DNA from: UBA8529 sp964390565
Lineage (GTDB): Bacteria > Bacteroidota > Bacteroidia > Bacteroidales > Tenuifilaceae
DNA: 64,000 nucleotides
Assembly: GCA_964390565.1 (NCBI GenBank)
Contig: CAYMII010000001.1
Span: 1 to 64,000 of the forward strand
Direction of reading: 5' to 3'
The notes beneath the pieces were generated by a model. That model was not told the origin of the DNA, did no database searches, and saw nothing but the letters and a program-made list of their open reading frames with translations. Positions 36,270 to 44,569 of this stretch are shown here, piece after piece (position 1 is the first letter of the stretch; each line of letters opens with the position of its first letter). A program made the translations under genes and the position numbers.

Positions 36270-36985
36270 GATCTTGTATGTTTTTCCTGATTATTGGTTG
36301 TGTAAACATCTCTGAAGTAGGTACTCTCTTTATCTGTTCCGATATCCATGTGCATTTCATCGGCTTTACGAGCCGAGTGCTCCTCAATTCTATTAAACCA
36401 ATCCATACCACCTGTTACCTCAAAAATCTTTTTCAATTCGTCAAGATCTTGCTTCTCAACTTCTCGAATTGCGCCAGGTCCCGGTTTACGATAGTTTGCT
36501 CCAACTTTGGCTAGCACTTCTTCTCTATTATCTCGAACCCATTGCCACATTGGTCCTTGCTCGGGAAACATTTCAAGACTTGTATGGTCGAAATGAACAC
36601 AATATCCTGTTTCAAGAATCGATTCACCGATCATTCGCTTAAGCGATAATTGCTGACGCCCTTTTTCTGACTCAACGAATAACCCGGTTTCGATGGATAG
36701 TTTTCGTAATGCTTGAATTATAAGCCCAGGCGCATTTTGTCTTGGGCAGCGGGTTTTACAGCTCATACATTCACCGCAATACCAAATTGTATCGGTTCTG
36801 AGCAGCTCTTCAATTACAGAATCGTCGCGAGTTTGAACTAAATTTGCTAATGTCCGAGGCTCGTAATCGTAAACCTCTGCGGCTGGGCAGATTGCAGTAC
36901 AAGTACCACAGTTGATACAGGCTTTTATCCCTTCAATGAATCGCACATCGCTATTAAGCCTATCAAAAAGTTGTCCCATTCTCAA
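36266..36985 (-). CDS. HdrC-like 4Fe-4S protein, first gene of the operon
   Basis: 239 residues with two 4Fe-4S motifs near the N-terminus, CINCGTCTAICP (about 22-33) and CGECMSCKTRCPR (about 70-82). A C-terminal helical half contains WQWVRDNREEVLAKVGANYRKPGPG, with GGMDWFNRIEEH nearer the end. It heads a five-gene oxidoreductase set plus the PLP gene. A -7 box lies about 120 bases upstream. Confidence 0.87.
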   Translation of the reverse strand: MRMGQLFDRLNSDVRFIEGIKACINCGTCTAICPAAEVYDYEPRTLANLVQTRDDSVIEELLRTDTIWYCGECMSCKTRCPRQNAPGLIIQALRKLSIETGLFVESEKGRQQLSLKRMIGESILETGYCVHFDHTSLEMFPEQGPMWQWVRDNREEVLAKVGANYRKPGPGAIREVEKQDLDELKKIFEVTGGMDWFNRIEEHSARKADEMHMDIGTDKESTYFRDVYTTNNQEKHTRS

Positions 36986-37107
36986 ATTATTAAGTGGGGT
37001 AAAATCAATTAAAAAGCTAAAACAGACGTTTTAAAGCAATCCAATTTAGCAAGTTACAAGGGTTGTTAAGTGTTTTACTAAACGCTTCTTCACCTTTTAC
37101 TAATCAG

Positions 37108-37115
37108 CAAAGATA
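37108..37115 (-). promoter_or_regulatory. -7 box (TATCTTTG) of the hdr-like operon
   Basis: A perfect TAnnTTTG on the minus strand, giving a leader of about 115 bases before 36985. A clear -33 element is missing. Confidence 0.5.
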
Positions 37116-37215
37116 GAAACCTCCGTTAAAATCCCCTTTTAAAGACGACTTTTTTTATCCATATTTGACGTTGATTTGATAATTGTTCACATATTTGAAA
37201 CAAAAACCTACTGAT

Positions 37216-38256
37216 ATGCTCGAATTTACAGATGCAACCATTGATCAAGCAGTTGTACATTTTATAGGTTCTGTCGATACTGATGATATGGTTTTATCCG
37301 AAAAACCTATTGATATTTCCAGCGAGCTGCTTCGTAACCTGCTTCGCGACTATTTCGTTTCGCATTTCAAGAAATCTCAGTTCTACTCTTTTACCCATGA
37401 GAGCAATCTCTCGTTAAACGAGGTTTATACATACATCTCAGAGTTATTCGACGATACCAAAACGCTTATCGAGTCATCGCAAAATATTGCACGCCATCTT
37501 AAGCGTGTAACTAATCATCCTAACATCAAGGAGGGCGAGCTTTATATCGTATCCATTCGTGGGTGTGTGGTTGAGGATGAGCTGGCCGATGCCATTGGCA
37601 TTTTTAAAGCTGAGACCAAGGATAAATTCCTTAAGGTTAATCGCAGCGGCGCATCATTTAACCTTAGCTGTGAGTTTGGTACAAACGTTAAGCATCTCGA
37701 TAAGGGTTGTCTCATCTTCAATACTGAGAAAGAGCATGGCTACAAGCTATGCGTAATCGACAATACCAATAAGGAAGAAGCCAAGTATTGGGTTGATAAT
37801 TTTTTGCGTGTAAAAATGCGCGATAACGACTTTTATCAAACTAAATCAGCCATTGAACTTTGCAAAGGATTTGTTCAGGATGTGATTAACCCTCAGAATA
37901 GCTTCCCAATGATTCAGCAAACCGAGATGCTTACAAAAACTCGTGATTTTTTCAAGAATAACGAAACCTTTGATCAAGATACTTTCGAAGAGAAAGTAAT
38001 TAAAAAACCTGAGGTTATTGAGGCATTTCAGGAGTACAAAAAGAGCTACGAAGCTGAATTGGGCTATAACCTGCCCAATGAGTTCAAGATATCGGTTGAT
38101 GCAACCAAGCAATCGCAAAAGTTCTTTAAAACAGTTATTAAGCTCGATAAAAACTTCCATGTTTACATTCACGGCAACCGCGAGCTTATCGAATCTGGTT
38201 TCGATAAGGACAAGAATATGAAATTCTATAAGATGTTTTACGAAACGGAGAGCTAG
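37216..38256 (+). CDS. Nucleoid-associated protein (NdpA/YejK family)
   Basis: About 346 residues from ATG 37216 (MLEFTDATIDQAVVHFIG). The family begins with this VxxAIVHxI-like segment, so the longer frame from TTG 37183 is not used. Further NdpA-like stretches are LLRDYFVSHFKKSQFYSFTH, GELYIVSIRGC and VKHLDKGCLIFN. E. coli YejK is a nucleoid-associated protein of unclear function; small environmental versions also occur beside mobile DNA. No partner gene is evident. Confidence 0.82.
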   Translation: MLEFTDATIDQAVVHFIGSVDTDDMVLSEKPIDISSELLRNLLRDYFVSHFKKSQFYSFTHESNLSLNEVYTYISELFDDTKTLIESSQNIARHLKRVTNHPNIKEGELYIVSIRGCVVEDELADAIGIFKAETKDKFLKVNRSGASFNLSCEFGTNVKHLDKGCLIFNTEKEHGYKLCVIDNTNKEEAKYWVDNFLRVKMRDNDFYQTKSAIELCKGFVQDVINPQNSFPMIQQTEMLTKTRDFFKNNETFDQDTFEEKVIKKPEVIEAFQEYKKSYEAELGYNLPNEFKISVDATKQSQKFFKTVIKLDKNFHVYIHGNRELIESGFDKDKNMKFYKMFYETES

Positions 38257-38375
38257 GTACAGGCTATACTATAGGCTGTTGGAGATAGTGCCCGTTCGTA
38301 GCTGGTATTTCAAAACGATGTAAATACGGATTTGTTGAATATATAAGTATTTGGCACACAGTAAATGACAAAGCA

Positions 38376-39548
38376 ATGGATATAGCCAGAAACTCATTTA
38401 AAGATTTACCTGAAGAGGTATTAAAGAAGTGGCAGGAAATTGCTGATTTATTGGCAGAACTTCTTTCCATTCCATCTGCATTAATAATGAAAACCGAGAA
38501 TGAATTTATGGAAGTTTATATTTCCAGCAACTCGGAAAATAATCCTTACCATGTTGGCGATAAAGAAAAATGGTATGGTTTATACTGTGAAACTGTAATT
38601 AAAACTCAGAAAAAATTACTCGTTCCCAATGCAACAACTGATAAAAATTGGGACAAAAACCCTGATATCAAATTAGGTATGATTTCTTATTTGGGCGTAC
38701 CAATTAATTTCCCCGATAATAGTCCTTTTGGGACTCTTTGTGTGCTTGATAATAAGGAAAACTATTTTTCCTCGAAACATGAAAAACTAATACAACAATT
38801 TAAACGCGTATTAGAATTAGATTTAGTTTTAACACAATCGAACAAAGAACTTCTAAAACTTAATACCGACAAAGACCTTTTCTTGTCCGTTCTTTCTCAC
38901 GATTTAAAGAGTCCATTTAATGCACTTCTTGGCTTTTCTAAACTTTTATTAGAGAACATTCATGAGTATGATATTGAAACCATCAAAAATCATGCATCTG
39001 CTATTAATAAATCGGCAGAAAACACTTATAATTTACTTGAAGACCTTTTGATTTGGACGCAATCCCAATCGGGTAAATTAACTTACAGACCAAAAGTATG
39101 GAACTTTAATACTATTTATTTTGAAATTCTTGATATGCTTAATCAGAATGCAAAGGAAAAGAATATCACAATCAATCATTATTTCCCAGAGGAGTTATCC
39201 ATTTTTGCTGATAGCAATATGCTGAAAACAGTTTTGCGGAACCTGATTTCTAACGCAATAAAATTTACAAACACAAACGGGACGATTAATATTTACGCTA
39301 AGCAGAATCCTGAAAATGTAACAATAACCGTTTCGGACAATGGGGTTGGAATAAAACATGAAGATTTAAGGAAACTGTTTGATGTTTCTCATTTTCGGTC
39401 AACGATAGGTACAAATCAAGAAAAAGGAACAGGTATAGGACTATTAATTTGTAAAGAATTCCTTGAAAAGCATGGTGGAAAAATATGGGTAGAAAGTGAG
39501 GCCGGTAAAGGAAGTGATTTTAAATTTACTTTACCGAATGGTAACTGA
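38376..39548 (+). CDS. GAF-domain sensor histidine kinase
   Basis: 390 residues. A GAF domain (about 10-150; YLGVPINFPDNSPFGTLCVLD) is followed by a HisKA domain with phospho-acceptor H175 (SHDLKSPF) and a HATPase_c domain: N box NLISNAIKF, G1 DNGVGI, G2 GTGIGLLICKEF. No TM segment or signal, so it senses a cytoplasmic ligand. No response regulator is adjacent, so the cognate partner is unknown. Confidence 0.92.
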   Translation: MDIARNSFKDLPEEVLKKWQEIADLLAELLSIPSALIMKTENEFMEVYISSNSENNPYHVGDKEKWYGLYCETVIKTQKKLLVPNATTDKNWDKNPDIKLGMISYLGVPINFPDNSPFGTLCVLDNKENYFSSKHEKLIQQFKRVLELDLVLTQSNKELLKLNTDKDLFLSVLSHDLKSPFNALLGFSKLLLENIHEYDIETIKNHASAINKSAENTYNLLEDLLIWTQSQSGKLTYRPKVWNFNTIYFEILDMLNQNAKEKNITINHYFPEELSIFADSNMLKTVLRNLISNAIKFTNTNGTINIYAKQNPENVTITVSDNGVGIKHEDLRKLFDVSHFRSTIGTNQEKGTGIGLLICKEFLEKHGGKIWVESEAGKGSDFKFTLPNGN

Positions 39549-39565
39549 ATAACTATTGAAAATTA

Positions 39566-39712
39566 CCGTGTGCTAACAGCCGCTAAACCCAATCAGGGTT
39601 TGATTTGCAGATAAGAAAGTTTTCCCTAACTTAGCATAACAGTTAACAAGGGACCGGGAAACGGTTTGAACTCCCTGTCTGTGCTTAGCGACAAACGTTG
39701 CATTAAACACGT
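39566..39712. repeat. Structured intergenic element, possibly cassette-type recombination site
   Basis: No gene. It contains GCTAACAGCCGCTAAAC, AACCC...GGGTT, GTTAACAAGGG and ACCGGGAAACGGT...ACTCCCT, which fold into nested hairpins. Their order recalls the long imperfect palindromes that follow genes in cassette-rich Bacteroidota genomes. Identification is tentative. Confidence 0.35.
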
Positions 39713-39726
39713 TAAATAACTTAAAT

Positions 39727-39752
39727 AAAAAGCGAAGTTTACTTCGCTTTTT
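39727..39752. terminator. Bidirectional terminator between the kinase and the Lys-rich gene
   Basis: An 11-bp perfect stem AAAAAGCGAAG/CTTCGCTTTTT with a TTTA loop between converging genes. Confidence 0.88.
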
Positions 39753-39775
39753 ATTTGTTTTAAAGAGCTGCCTAA

Positions 39776-40324
39776 TTACTTTTTAGTCTTTTCCTTTTTT
39801 ACTTTTTCTTCAAGTTCAGTAACCGCTTGCTCTGCTTTATCAATTTTAGCCTTACGATCGTTATACTCTTGATCTTTTATTTTCTTCTCTTTTTTATCCT
39901 TTTCAAGCTTTTCGCGGGCTTGTTTTACCTTTTCTTTGGCCTCTTTTACTTTTTCATCGCCTTGCTCAACTGATTCTTGAAGCTTTTTCTGTTTGGTCTC
40001 CTTATTTAGCTTTGCCTCTTCAGATCTTGCTTGACCAAACTCTTTACCCTTTAGGTCACCTTTATCTTTTCCGTAACCATGTCCTTTTCCCTCTTTAGTT
40101 GAGTCAGATTTCTCGATATTCAAGCTATCCTTATTCTCTTTAATTTTGCCTTCGTGCTTGTTTTTACCATGGTCTTTTTTATCCAGCGTATCTTTCACCT
40201 CTTTTTGATGTTTATCCTTACCTTTTCCTTTTTGCTGTTGAGCATAGGAATTAGCGCTTGTAAAGGCAATAAAACATACTGCAAGTGCTAACGGAAGTAC
40301 ATAAAATTTAATATTTGTTTTCAT
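39776..40324 (-). CDS. Exported Lys/Glu-rich coiled-coil protein
   Basis: 182 residues. A signal peptide (about 1-28, LPLALAVCFIAFTSA...SYA) is followed by an extremely charged mature protein: a Gly/Lys/His-rich first half (KGKGKDKHQ, GHGYGKDKG) and a long predicted coiled coil (about 105-180, EKVKEAKEKVKQAREKLEKD). No fold or family recognised. Low-complexity sequences of this kind occur in cell-envelope stress or binding proteins; the function is unknown. It is paired with the small lipoprotein gene 10 bases upstream. Confidence 0.75.
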   Translation of the reverse strand: MKTNIKFYVLPLALAVCFIAFTSANSYAQQQKGKGKDKHQKEVKDTLDKKDHGKNKHEGKIKENKDSLNIEKSDSTKEGKGHGYGKDKGDLKGKEFGQARSEEAKLNKETKQKKLQESVEQGDEKVKEAKEKVKQAREKLEKDKKEKKIKDQEYNDRKAKIDKAEQAVTELEEKVKKEKTKK

Positions 40325-40334
40325 GGTCGAAGGT

Positions 40335-40529
40335 TTAAAGGTCTTTTACTAGAGAATCAACTTTATTAACTGAATTTTCAATTTCTGAAGCATTCTTTTC
40401 AGCTTCAGTCGCTAAAGAGTCATTCGTTGTAATCTCTTTTTTGGCTTTATTATCTTCTTTTTTTGCTGCACCAGAGCAACTTGCCATAAAAAGTGTGGCA
40501 ACTGCCAAAACGTAGAATATTTTCTTCAT
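40335..40529 (-). CDS. Small lipoprotein
   Basis: 64 residues. A signal peptide with lipobox (FMASCSG, Cys 18) and a short charged helical tail (KKEDNKAKKEI..., ENSVNKVDSLVKDL). It resembles entericidin-like or Lpp-like mini lipoproteins in size only. Probably co-transcribed with the coiled-coil protein. Confidence 0.75.
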   Translation of the reverse strand: MKKIFYVLAVATLFMASCSGAAKKEDNKAKKEITTNDSLATEAEKNASEIENSVNKVDSLVKDL

Positions 40530-40729
40530 AGGTTTAATTAATTAGGTTTGGGTGGAATATTTTTTTAAATAAACAAGTTAAGTATAAAAATTAAGAAAGT
40601 AAATCCATCGTTTGATTTTAGTTATTACTTTAGTCAAATTATCGAATAATAATATTTTTTAGTAATCACTTTAGCATATAATTAATCAATTATTTATTAG
40701 TTACCCAATATTCAGTAAACTTAAAAAGT

Positions 40730-41239
40730 ATGAGAAAGATAATTAGTTACTTTTTATTTGCAATGATAGCCTCATTTGTATTGTGTAGTAATTCCACAAA
40801 TTCAAAAACAAGTGAATTGAATGAATCAAAATACTCAAATATTAAAAAAACGACATGGTTGATAGGCAAATGGCAAAGCATCTCAGCTGAGGGATTAATG
40901 CAGGAAATTTGGATTAAGAAAGACGATTCCACGTTTATTGGTTCTAGCTTTTTTATTGTTGGGAAAGATACTGTATCATCAGAGTGCATCAGCCTTGAAG
41001 AAAGGGGCAAAGAGTTATTTTATATACCTACAGTCAAAAACCAAAACGAAGGAAAACCAATCATTTTTACTCTTACCTCGTTAAATAGCAACCAACTTGT
41101 TTTTGAAAATCCAAACCACGATTTTCCTCAAAAAATCACATATATACAAGTAACAAGCGATTCGCTTGTTGCAACTATTTCTGGGGTAATAAATGGGAAA
41201 GAAAAATCTCAAGACTTTCCAATGGCTAGAGCAAAATAG
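40730..41239 (+). CDS. DUF6265-like exported protein
   Basis: 169 residues. An N-terminal hydrophobic segment (about 5-20) acts as signal or lipoprotein anchor (VLCSN). The WLIGKWQS start, EIWIKKDDSTFIGSSFFI, EERGKELFYIPTV and VFENPNHDFPQKITY segments form an up-and-down beta pattern like DUF6265/lipocalin-like proteins, which often begin with the LxGxW signature. Ligand unknown. It begins a small plus-strand group with the VOC and DUF1697 genes. Confidence 0.75.
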   Translation: MRKIISYFLFAMIASFVLCSNSTNSKTSELNESKYSNIKKTTWLIGKWQSISAEGLMQEIWIKKDDSTFIGSSFFIVGKDTVSSECISLEERGKELFYIPTVKNQNEGKPIIFTLTSLNSNQLVFENPNHDFPQKITYIQVTSDSLVATISGVINGKEKSQDFPMARAK

Positions 41240-41277
41240 ACCCTAAGACAATAATAACAAAATCAAATAGTACTAAA

Positions 41278-41655
41278 ATGAAAAGAGTAACTGGCATTGG
41301 TGGCATTTTCTTTAAATGCAAAGACCCCAAAAAAATGACAGAATGGTATCAAAAGCATCTTGGTTTAAATACCAACCCATACGGTGCAACATTTGAATGG
41401 TATGAAGCCGACGACAGTGCTAAAAAGGCACAAACGCAATGGTCTCCATTTCCCGAAACAACAGACTACTTTGCACCTTCTACAAAGAATTTTATGATCA
41501 ATTACCGCGTCGAAAACCTTGAAGCACTTGTTGAGGAGTTAAAAAAAGAGGGCGTTACCATAGTAGACAAGATTGAATCATACGACTATGGTAAATTTGT
41601 CCATATCCTCGATGCGGAAGGTAATAAGGTTGAACTTTGGGAACCTATAGATTAA
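41278..41655 (+). CDS. VOC (glyoxalase/bleomycin-resistance) family protein
   Basis: 125 residues with two beta-alpha-beta-beta-beta units. The first is GGIFFKCKDPKKMTEWYQKHLGL, and the last strand HILDAEGNKVELWEP carries the conserved metal-ligand Glu. VOC proteins include lyases, dioxygenases and resistance proteins; the substrate cannot be read from sequence. Confidence 0.88.
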   Translation: MKRVTGIGGIFFKCKDPKKMTEWYQKHLGLNTNPYGATFEWYEADDSAKKAQTQWSPFPETTDYFAPSTKNFMINYRVENLEALVEELKKEGVTIVDKIESYDYGKFVHILDAEGNKVELWEPID

Positions 41656-41663
41656 TCTGTGTA

Positions 41664-42218
41664 ATGTCATCAAAAGATATTCAATATTTAGCTCTGTTAA
41701 GGGGAATTAATGTTGGCGGAAACAACATTATTAAAATGATCGATTTAAAAGCATGCTTTGAATCTATGGATTTTGATGATGTTTTAACCTATATCCAAAG
41801 CGGTAACGTATTGTTTAAATCCGATGAGTTGGATATTGTTAAGTTAACTACCAAAGTTGAACTTGGGCTTTCAAAGCGATTTAGCTATCAATCTAAGGTT
41901 GTAATTGTATCTCAATCCCAACTAGAGTTTGTTGTGAAAAATGCGCCCAGTGGATTTGGGCAATCTCCTGATGAGTATCGCTATGATGTAATGTTTATCA
42001 AAGAGCCTCTTACTGTGGATGAAGCATTTAAAAATATCAAGATAAAAGAAGGAGTCGATAACGCTTTTATGGGGTCGGATGTTTTATACACCTCGAAGCT
42101 AATCAGCAGGGCTACCCAAAGCCATTTAACAAAGCTAATTTCCATGCCCATGTACCAAAATATGACTATTCGAAACTGGAATACTACGACAAAATTACTT
42201 GAACTTATGAATAAATAA
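41664..42218 (+). CDS. DUF1697 family protein
   Basis: About 184 residues from ATG 41664 (MSSKDIQYLALLRGINVGG). The LRGINVGG, LKACFESMDF and YIQSGNVLFKS signatures are those of DUF1697, a widespread ferredoxin-like-fold family without a known reaction. The upstream extension to 41637 overlaps the VOC stop and is not used. The gene ends inside the left arm of its terminator. Confidence 0.9.
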   Translation: MSSKDIQYLALLRGINVGGNNIIKMIDLKACFESMDFDDVLTYIQSGNVLFKSDELDIVKLTTKVELGLSKRFSYQSKVVIVSQSQLEFVVKNAPSGFGQSPDEYRYDVMFIKEPLTVDEAFKNIKIKEGVDNAFMGSDVLYTSKLISRATQSHLTKLISMPMYQNMTIRNWNTTTKLLELMNK

Positions 42219-42250
42219 AAAAAGCGAAGAGAATCCTCTTCGCTTTTTTT
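42217..42250. terminator. Strong bidirectional terminator
   Basis: A 15-bp perfect stem (42217-42231 with 42236-42250), AATC loop, between DUF1697 and ssb. Confidence 0.93.
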
Positions 42251-42270
42251 GGCCGTTACCTCCAATTGGC

Positions 42271-42612
42271 TTAACCAAGCACATCTGTTTTAACCAATTC
42301 AACTTTTTGGGCAACCACCTCGGTGATGTATTTATCTTGCCCGCTTTTATCAGTGTACTTGCGAGTGCTCAGTTTGCCTGTAACAAACACGAGTTCCCCT
42401 TTTTTAAAGTTTACCATTTCGTCCTTCTTGTTTTTCCAATAAGTAACGTTGTGCCAGCTAGTTGAGGTAACCCACTCGCCCTTGTTGTTTTTAAAACTTT
42501 CGTTTGTTGCAACGCTCATACTTACGAGTGTACGTCCGCTATCGAAAGTTTTTACTTCTGCATCGCGTCCAAGAAAACCTTGAATTTCTACTTTGTTGAT
42601 TGTTGTTTCCAT
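42271..42612 (-). CDS. ssb: Single-stranded DNA-binding protein
   Basis: A 113-residue single OB fold with NKVEIQGFLGRDAEVK, the aromatic DNA-binding strand SWHNVTYWKNK, and VTGKLSTRKYTDKSGQ. It lacks the long flexible tail and acidic tip of E. coli SSB, ending at ...KTDVLG. Short paralogs like this occur in Bacteroidota beside a main SSB, so this may be a secondary copy. Confidence 0.9.
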   Translation of the reverse strand: METTINKVEIQGFLGRDAEVKTFDSGRTLVSMSVATNESFKNNKGEWVTSTSWHNVTYWKNKKDEMVNFKKGELVFVTGKLSTRKYTDKSGQDKYITEVVAQKVELVKTDVLG

Positions 42613-43009
42613 TTTTTTGAGTTTTTAGGTTTAACAAATTTTGATGATGCAAAGTAAAGTCCGCAAAAATGGGCGATTCGGTTGTTAAGTGGGTATAGTC
42701 GGTTAATATTCGTTTGTTGTCGTTTGTAATTGGTTGAAAATATTTTTACATTTGATTATCAATTTGATAAATGATAACTATTACTCAGTATTCGAAATAA
42801 ACAAAAAACACAGAGACACAGAGAACACAGAGGATAAAAGAGAGTAAAAACTTAGATTGTTTTTTCGATCGAGATGATTGCTCAATAAAATGAACTTGTT
42901 TTGGTTCATATTTAATAGCTAATCAAGGTTATTGTCTGAGGTCAAAGAAACAAAACTCTGTGTTCTCCGTGTCTCCGTGGTGAATGGGTATAAAAAACAA
43001 AATAATAAA
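42613..43009. other. Gene-free stretch with paired CACAGAG-type repeats
   Basis: No gene seen in about 400 bases. An open frame enters from 42932, but its first residues are a translation of the repeat and are discarded. The stretch holds the ssb upstream region and the inverted repeat pair listed separately. Confidence 0.7.
42807..42980. repeat. Inverted pair of CACAGAGACACAGAG-type repeats
   Basis: The left unit (42807-42833) reads CACAGAGACACAGAGAACAC and on to AGAGG; the right unit (42956-42980) is its near-complement (CTCTGTGTTCTCCGTGTCTC...). About 22 of 24 positions pair, with 120 bases between. A transcript could form a long hairpin. Similar words recur at 48231-48255 and 52160-52260. 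Confidence 0.75.
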
Positions 43010-43384
43010 ATGGATACAAAAGTTAAAACTTGTCCTGAGTGCGGTGAGAAGCTAATCGGCAGAGCCGATAAAAAATTCTGCTCCGATCAGTGCCGTAATA
43101 CATACAACAATCGCCTAAATAGCGATGCGAGCAACACTGTACGCAATATAAATAATATTTTGCGTAAGAACCGAAGAGTATTGCAGGAGTTGAATAAACA
43201 ATCGGGCAAAACGATGGTATCAAAGGATTCGCTTTTATCCAAAGGATTTAACTTCACATATTTTACCCATAACTACACAACCCAAAAGGGCTACAACTAC
43301 CATTTCTGCTACGAGCAGGGTTACCTGTTTTTAGAAGATAAGAACTTATATCTTTTAGTTGAGCAAAAGGATAGGGAGAGCTGA
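43010..43384 (+). CDS. Small zinc-ribbon (DUF2116-like) protein
   Basis: 124 residues from ATG 43010. An N-terminal zinc ribbon CPECGEKLIGRADKKFCSDQC (two CxxC-type pairs, about 6-26) is followed by RNTYNNRLN, a basic helical segment and a C-terminal part (FTYFTHNYTTQKGYNYHFCYEQGYLFL) with many aromatics. Known DUF2116 proteins are uncharacterised. A nucleic-acid-binding role is plausible from the ribbon and basic helix. Confidence 0.82.
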   Translation: MDTKVKTCPECGEKLIGRADKKFCSDQCRNTYNNRLNSDASNTVRNINNILRKNRRVLQELNKQSGKTMVSKDSLLSKGFNFTYFTHNYTTQKGYNYHFCYEQGYLFLEDKNLYLLVEQKDRES

Positions 43385-43459
43385 TAAGCTCATCATATTA
43401 AGTTTATTTATCTTATAAACAATACCAACTGCTTGTTGTTTAATAAAAAATATTCATGC

Positions 43460-43942
43460 ATGAGTAACGAAGAACCATTAGTTGATAAAGACTACCTTCT
43501 ACAAAAGTTTCCTGGAAAAGGTGGTTGGACTTATGCCTCAATTCCTGAGATTTTACAGGATAGGCACACCTACTTTGGATGGGTAAAGGTAAAAGGTAGT
43601 ATTGATGGTTATCCAATTAAATGCTACCATTTGATGCCAATGGGAAATGGAACGCTTTTTCTTCCTGTCAAAGCGCAAATCCGAAAAGCCATAGGCAAAG
43701 GGGAGGGCGATTTGGTAAGGGTTATTCTTTACAAGGATGATGCTCCTTTAGATATCCCTGAGGAGTTTACCCTTTGCTTAAACGATGATGATGCAGCTCA
43801 AAAAACCTTTCACGCACTACCCGAAGGTGAACAAAAGGCTATAATTGAATGGATTTACTCGGCTAAGAAAGAGGAGACAAAAATTAACCGAATGGCAAAA
43901 GGCATAAATAGGCTAGCAGATGGCAAAAGGTTTTATGAATAA
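43460..43942 (+). CDS. DUF1905/YdeI-like (OmpD-associated) protein
   Basis: About 160 residues from ATG 43460 (MSNEEPLVDKDYLL). A DUF1905 beta-barrel (GGWTYASIPEI, GWVKVKGSIDGYPI, PVKAQIRKAIGKGEGDLV) precedes a YdeI-type helical C-terminus (LPEGEQKAIIEWIYSAKKEETKINRM), a familiar combination. No biochemical role is established. The earlier TTG at 43433 is less likely. Confidence 0.85.
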   Translation: MSNEEPLVDKDYLLQKFPGKGGWTYASIPEILQDRHTYFGWVKVKGSIDGYPIKCYHLMPMGNGTLFLPVKAQIRKAIGKGEGDLVRVILYKDDAPLDIPEEFTLCLNDDDAAQKTFHALPEGEQKAIIEWIYSAKKEETKINRMAKGINRLADGKRFYE

Positions 43943-43980
43943 ATTTACATTTGCACTCTTTGCAATTAAATCGAATTAAG

Positions 43981-44352
43981 ATGACCTTTTTTAAGTTTAT
44001 ACTTATTTTTTTAGGAACCCTCTCGCTTTGTTTAGGCTTGGTTGGCATTTTTATACCAGGTTTACCCACAACCCCTTTTCTCCTATTAACCGCTGCACTT
44101 TACATTAAGAGCTCAGATAGGCTTTATCAGATTATTATTGATAATAAATATGTTGGGGCTTATATTTATAGATTTAGGAGCAATAAAGGAATGACTAAAA
44201 AGGATAAGATTTACGCCATATGGCTTATGTGGATTATGATTGCAGTATCTTGTGTATTCTTTATCGAAAGTTCATTGATTAAGCTTATTATCGCTTTGGT
44301 GGGAGTTATTGGGACTATTGTTATGGGATTAATTGTTCCACTATCGAAATGA
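43981..44352 (+). CDS. YbaN family (DUF454) membrane protein
   Basis: About 123 residues from ATG 43981. The family signature LGLVGIFIPGLPTTPFLLL spans the first two helices (about 8-38). A cytoplasmic loop with FRSNKGMTKKDKI and two more helices follow. DUF454 proteins are small inner-membrane proteins of unknown role, sometimes linked to haem utilisation. A TACATTTG box lies about 30 bases upstream (43946-43953). Confidence 0.88.
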   Translation: MTFFKFILIFLGTLSLCLGLVGIFIPGLPTTPFLLLTAALYIKSSDRLYQIIIDNKYVGAYIYRFRSNKGMTKKDKIYAIWLMWIMIAVSCVFFIESSLIKLIIALVGVIGTIVMGLIVPLSK

Positions 44353-44388
44353 ATCAAGCATTCTTTGAGAAATAGACTTTTTTAATAA

Positions 44389-44499
44389 GAAACACTTTTC
44401 ATTGCCTTTATTCTAATGCCCTCTCTCAATAAATATCTTAACCTAGATTATGATTTGTTTATGGGAATTGTTATTTTCGTAAAAAGAGGCATTTCTTAA
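44389..44499 (+). pseudogene. Short membrane-protein-like remnant
   Basis: A frame without a proper start reads LFIAFILMPSLNKYLNL and DYDLFMGIVIFVKRGIS, which looks like a hydrophobic segment of a lost protein. It stops at 44497-44499, just upstream of the inverted-repeat-bounded gene. Support is weak. Confidence 0.25.
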
Positions 44500-44539
44500 G
44501 AAATTAGTATACTTTCAATTAACGATGATGTATAAATGA

Positions 44540-44554
44540 GTTAGCCACCATTAA
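44540..44554 (+). repeat. Left 15-bp terminal inverted repeat (GTTAGCCACCATTAA)
   Basis: It matches the complement of 46067-46081 at 14 of 15 positions. The two bracket exactly one gene. Confidence 0.65.
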
Positions 44555-44569
44555 AAAAGACCGAAAACA

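Noticed and set aside
30677..36985. Methanogen-type heterodisulfide reductase
   Set aside because: The genome is Bacteroidota; the HdrA-like protein is short and QmoA-like and no methanogenesis gene is present.
42807..42980. Insertion-sequence ends
   Set aside because: The loop between the inverted units carries no transposase or other ORF.
42932..43009. N-terminal extension of the zinc-ribbon protein (KLCVLRVSVV)
   Set aside because: It translates the CACAGAG-type repeat; the ATG at 43010 begins just before the zinc ribbon.
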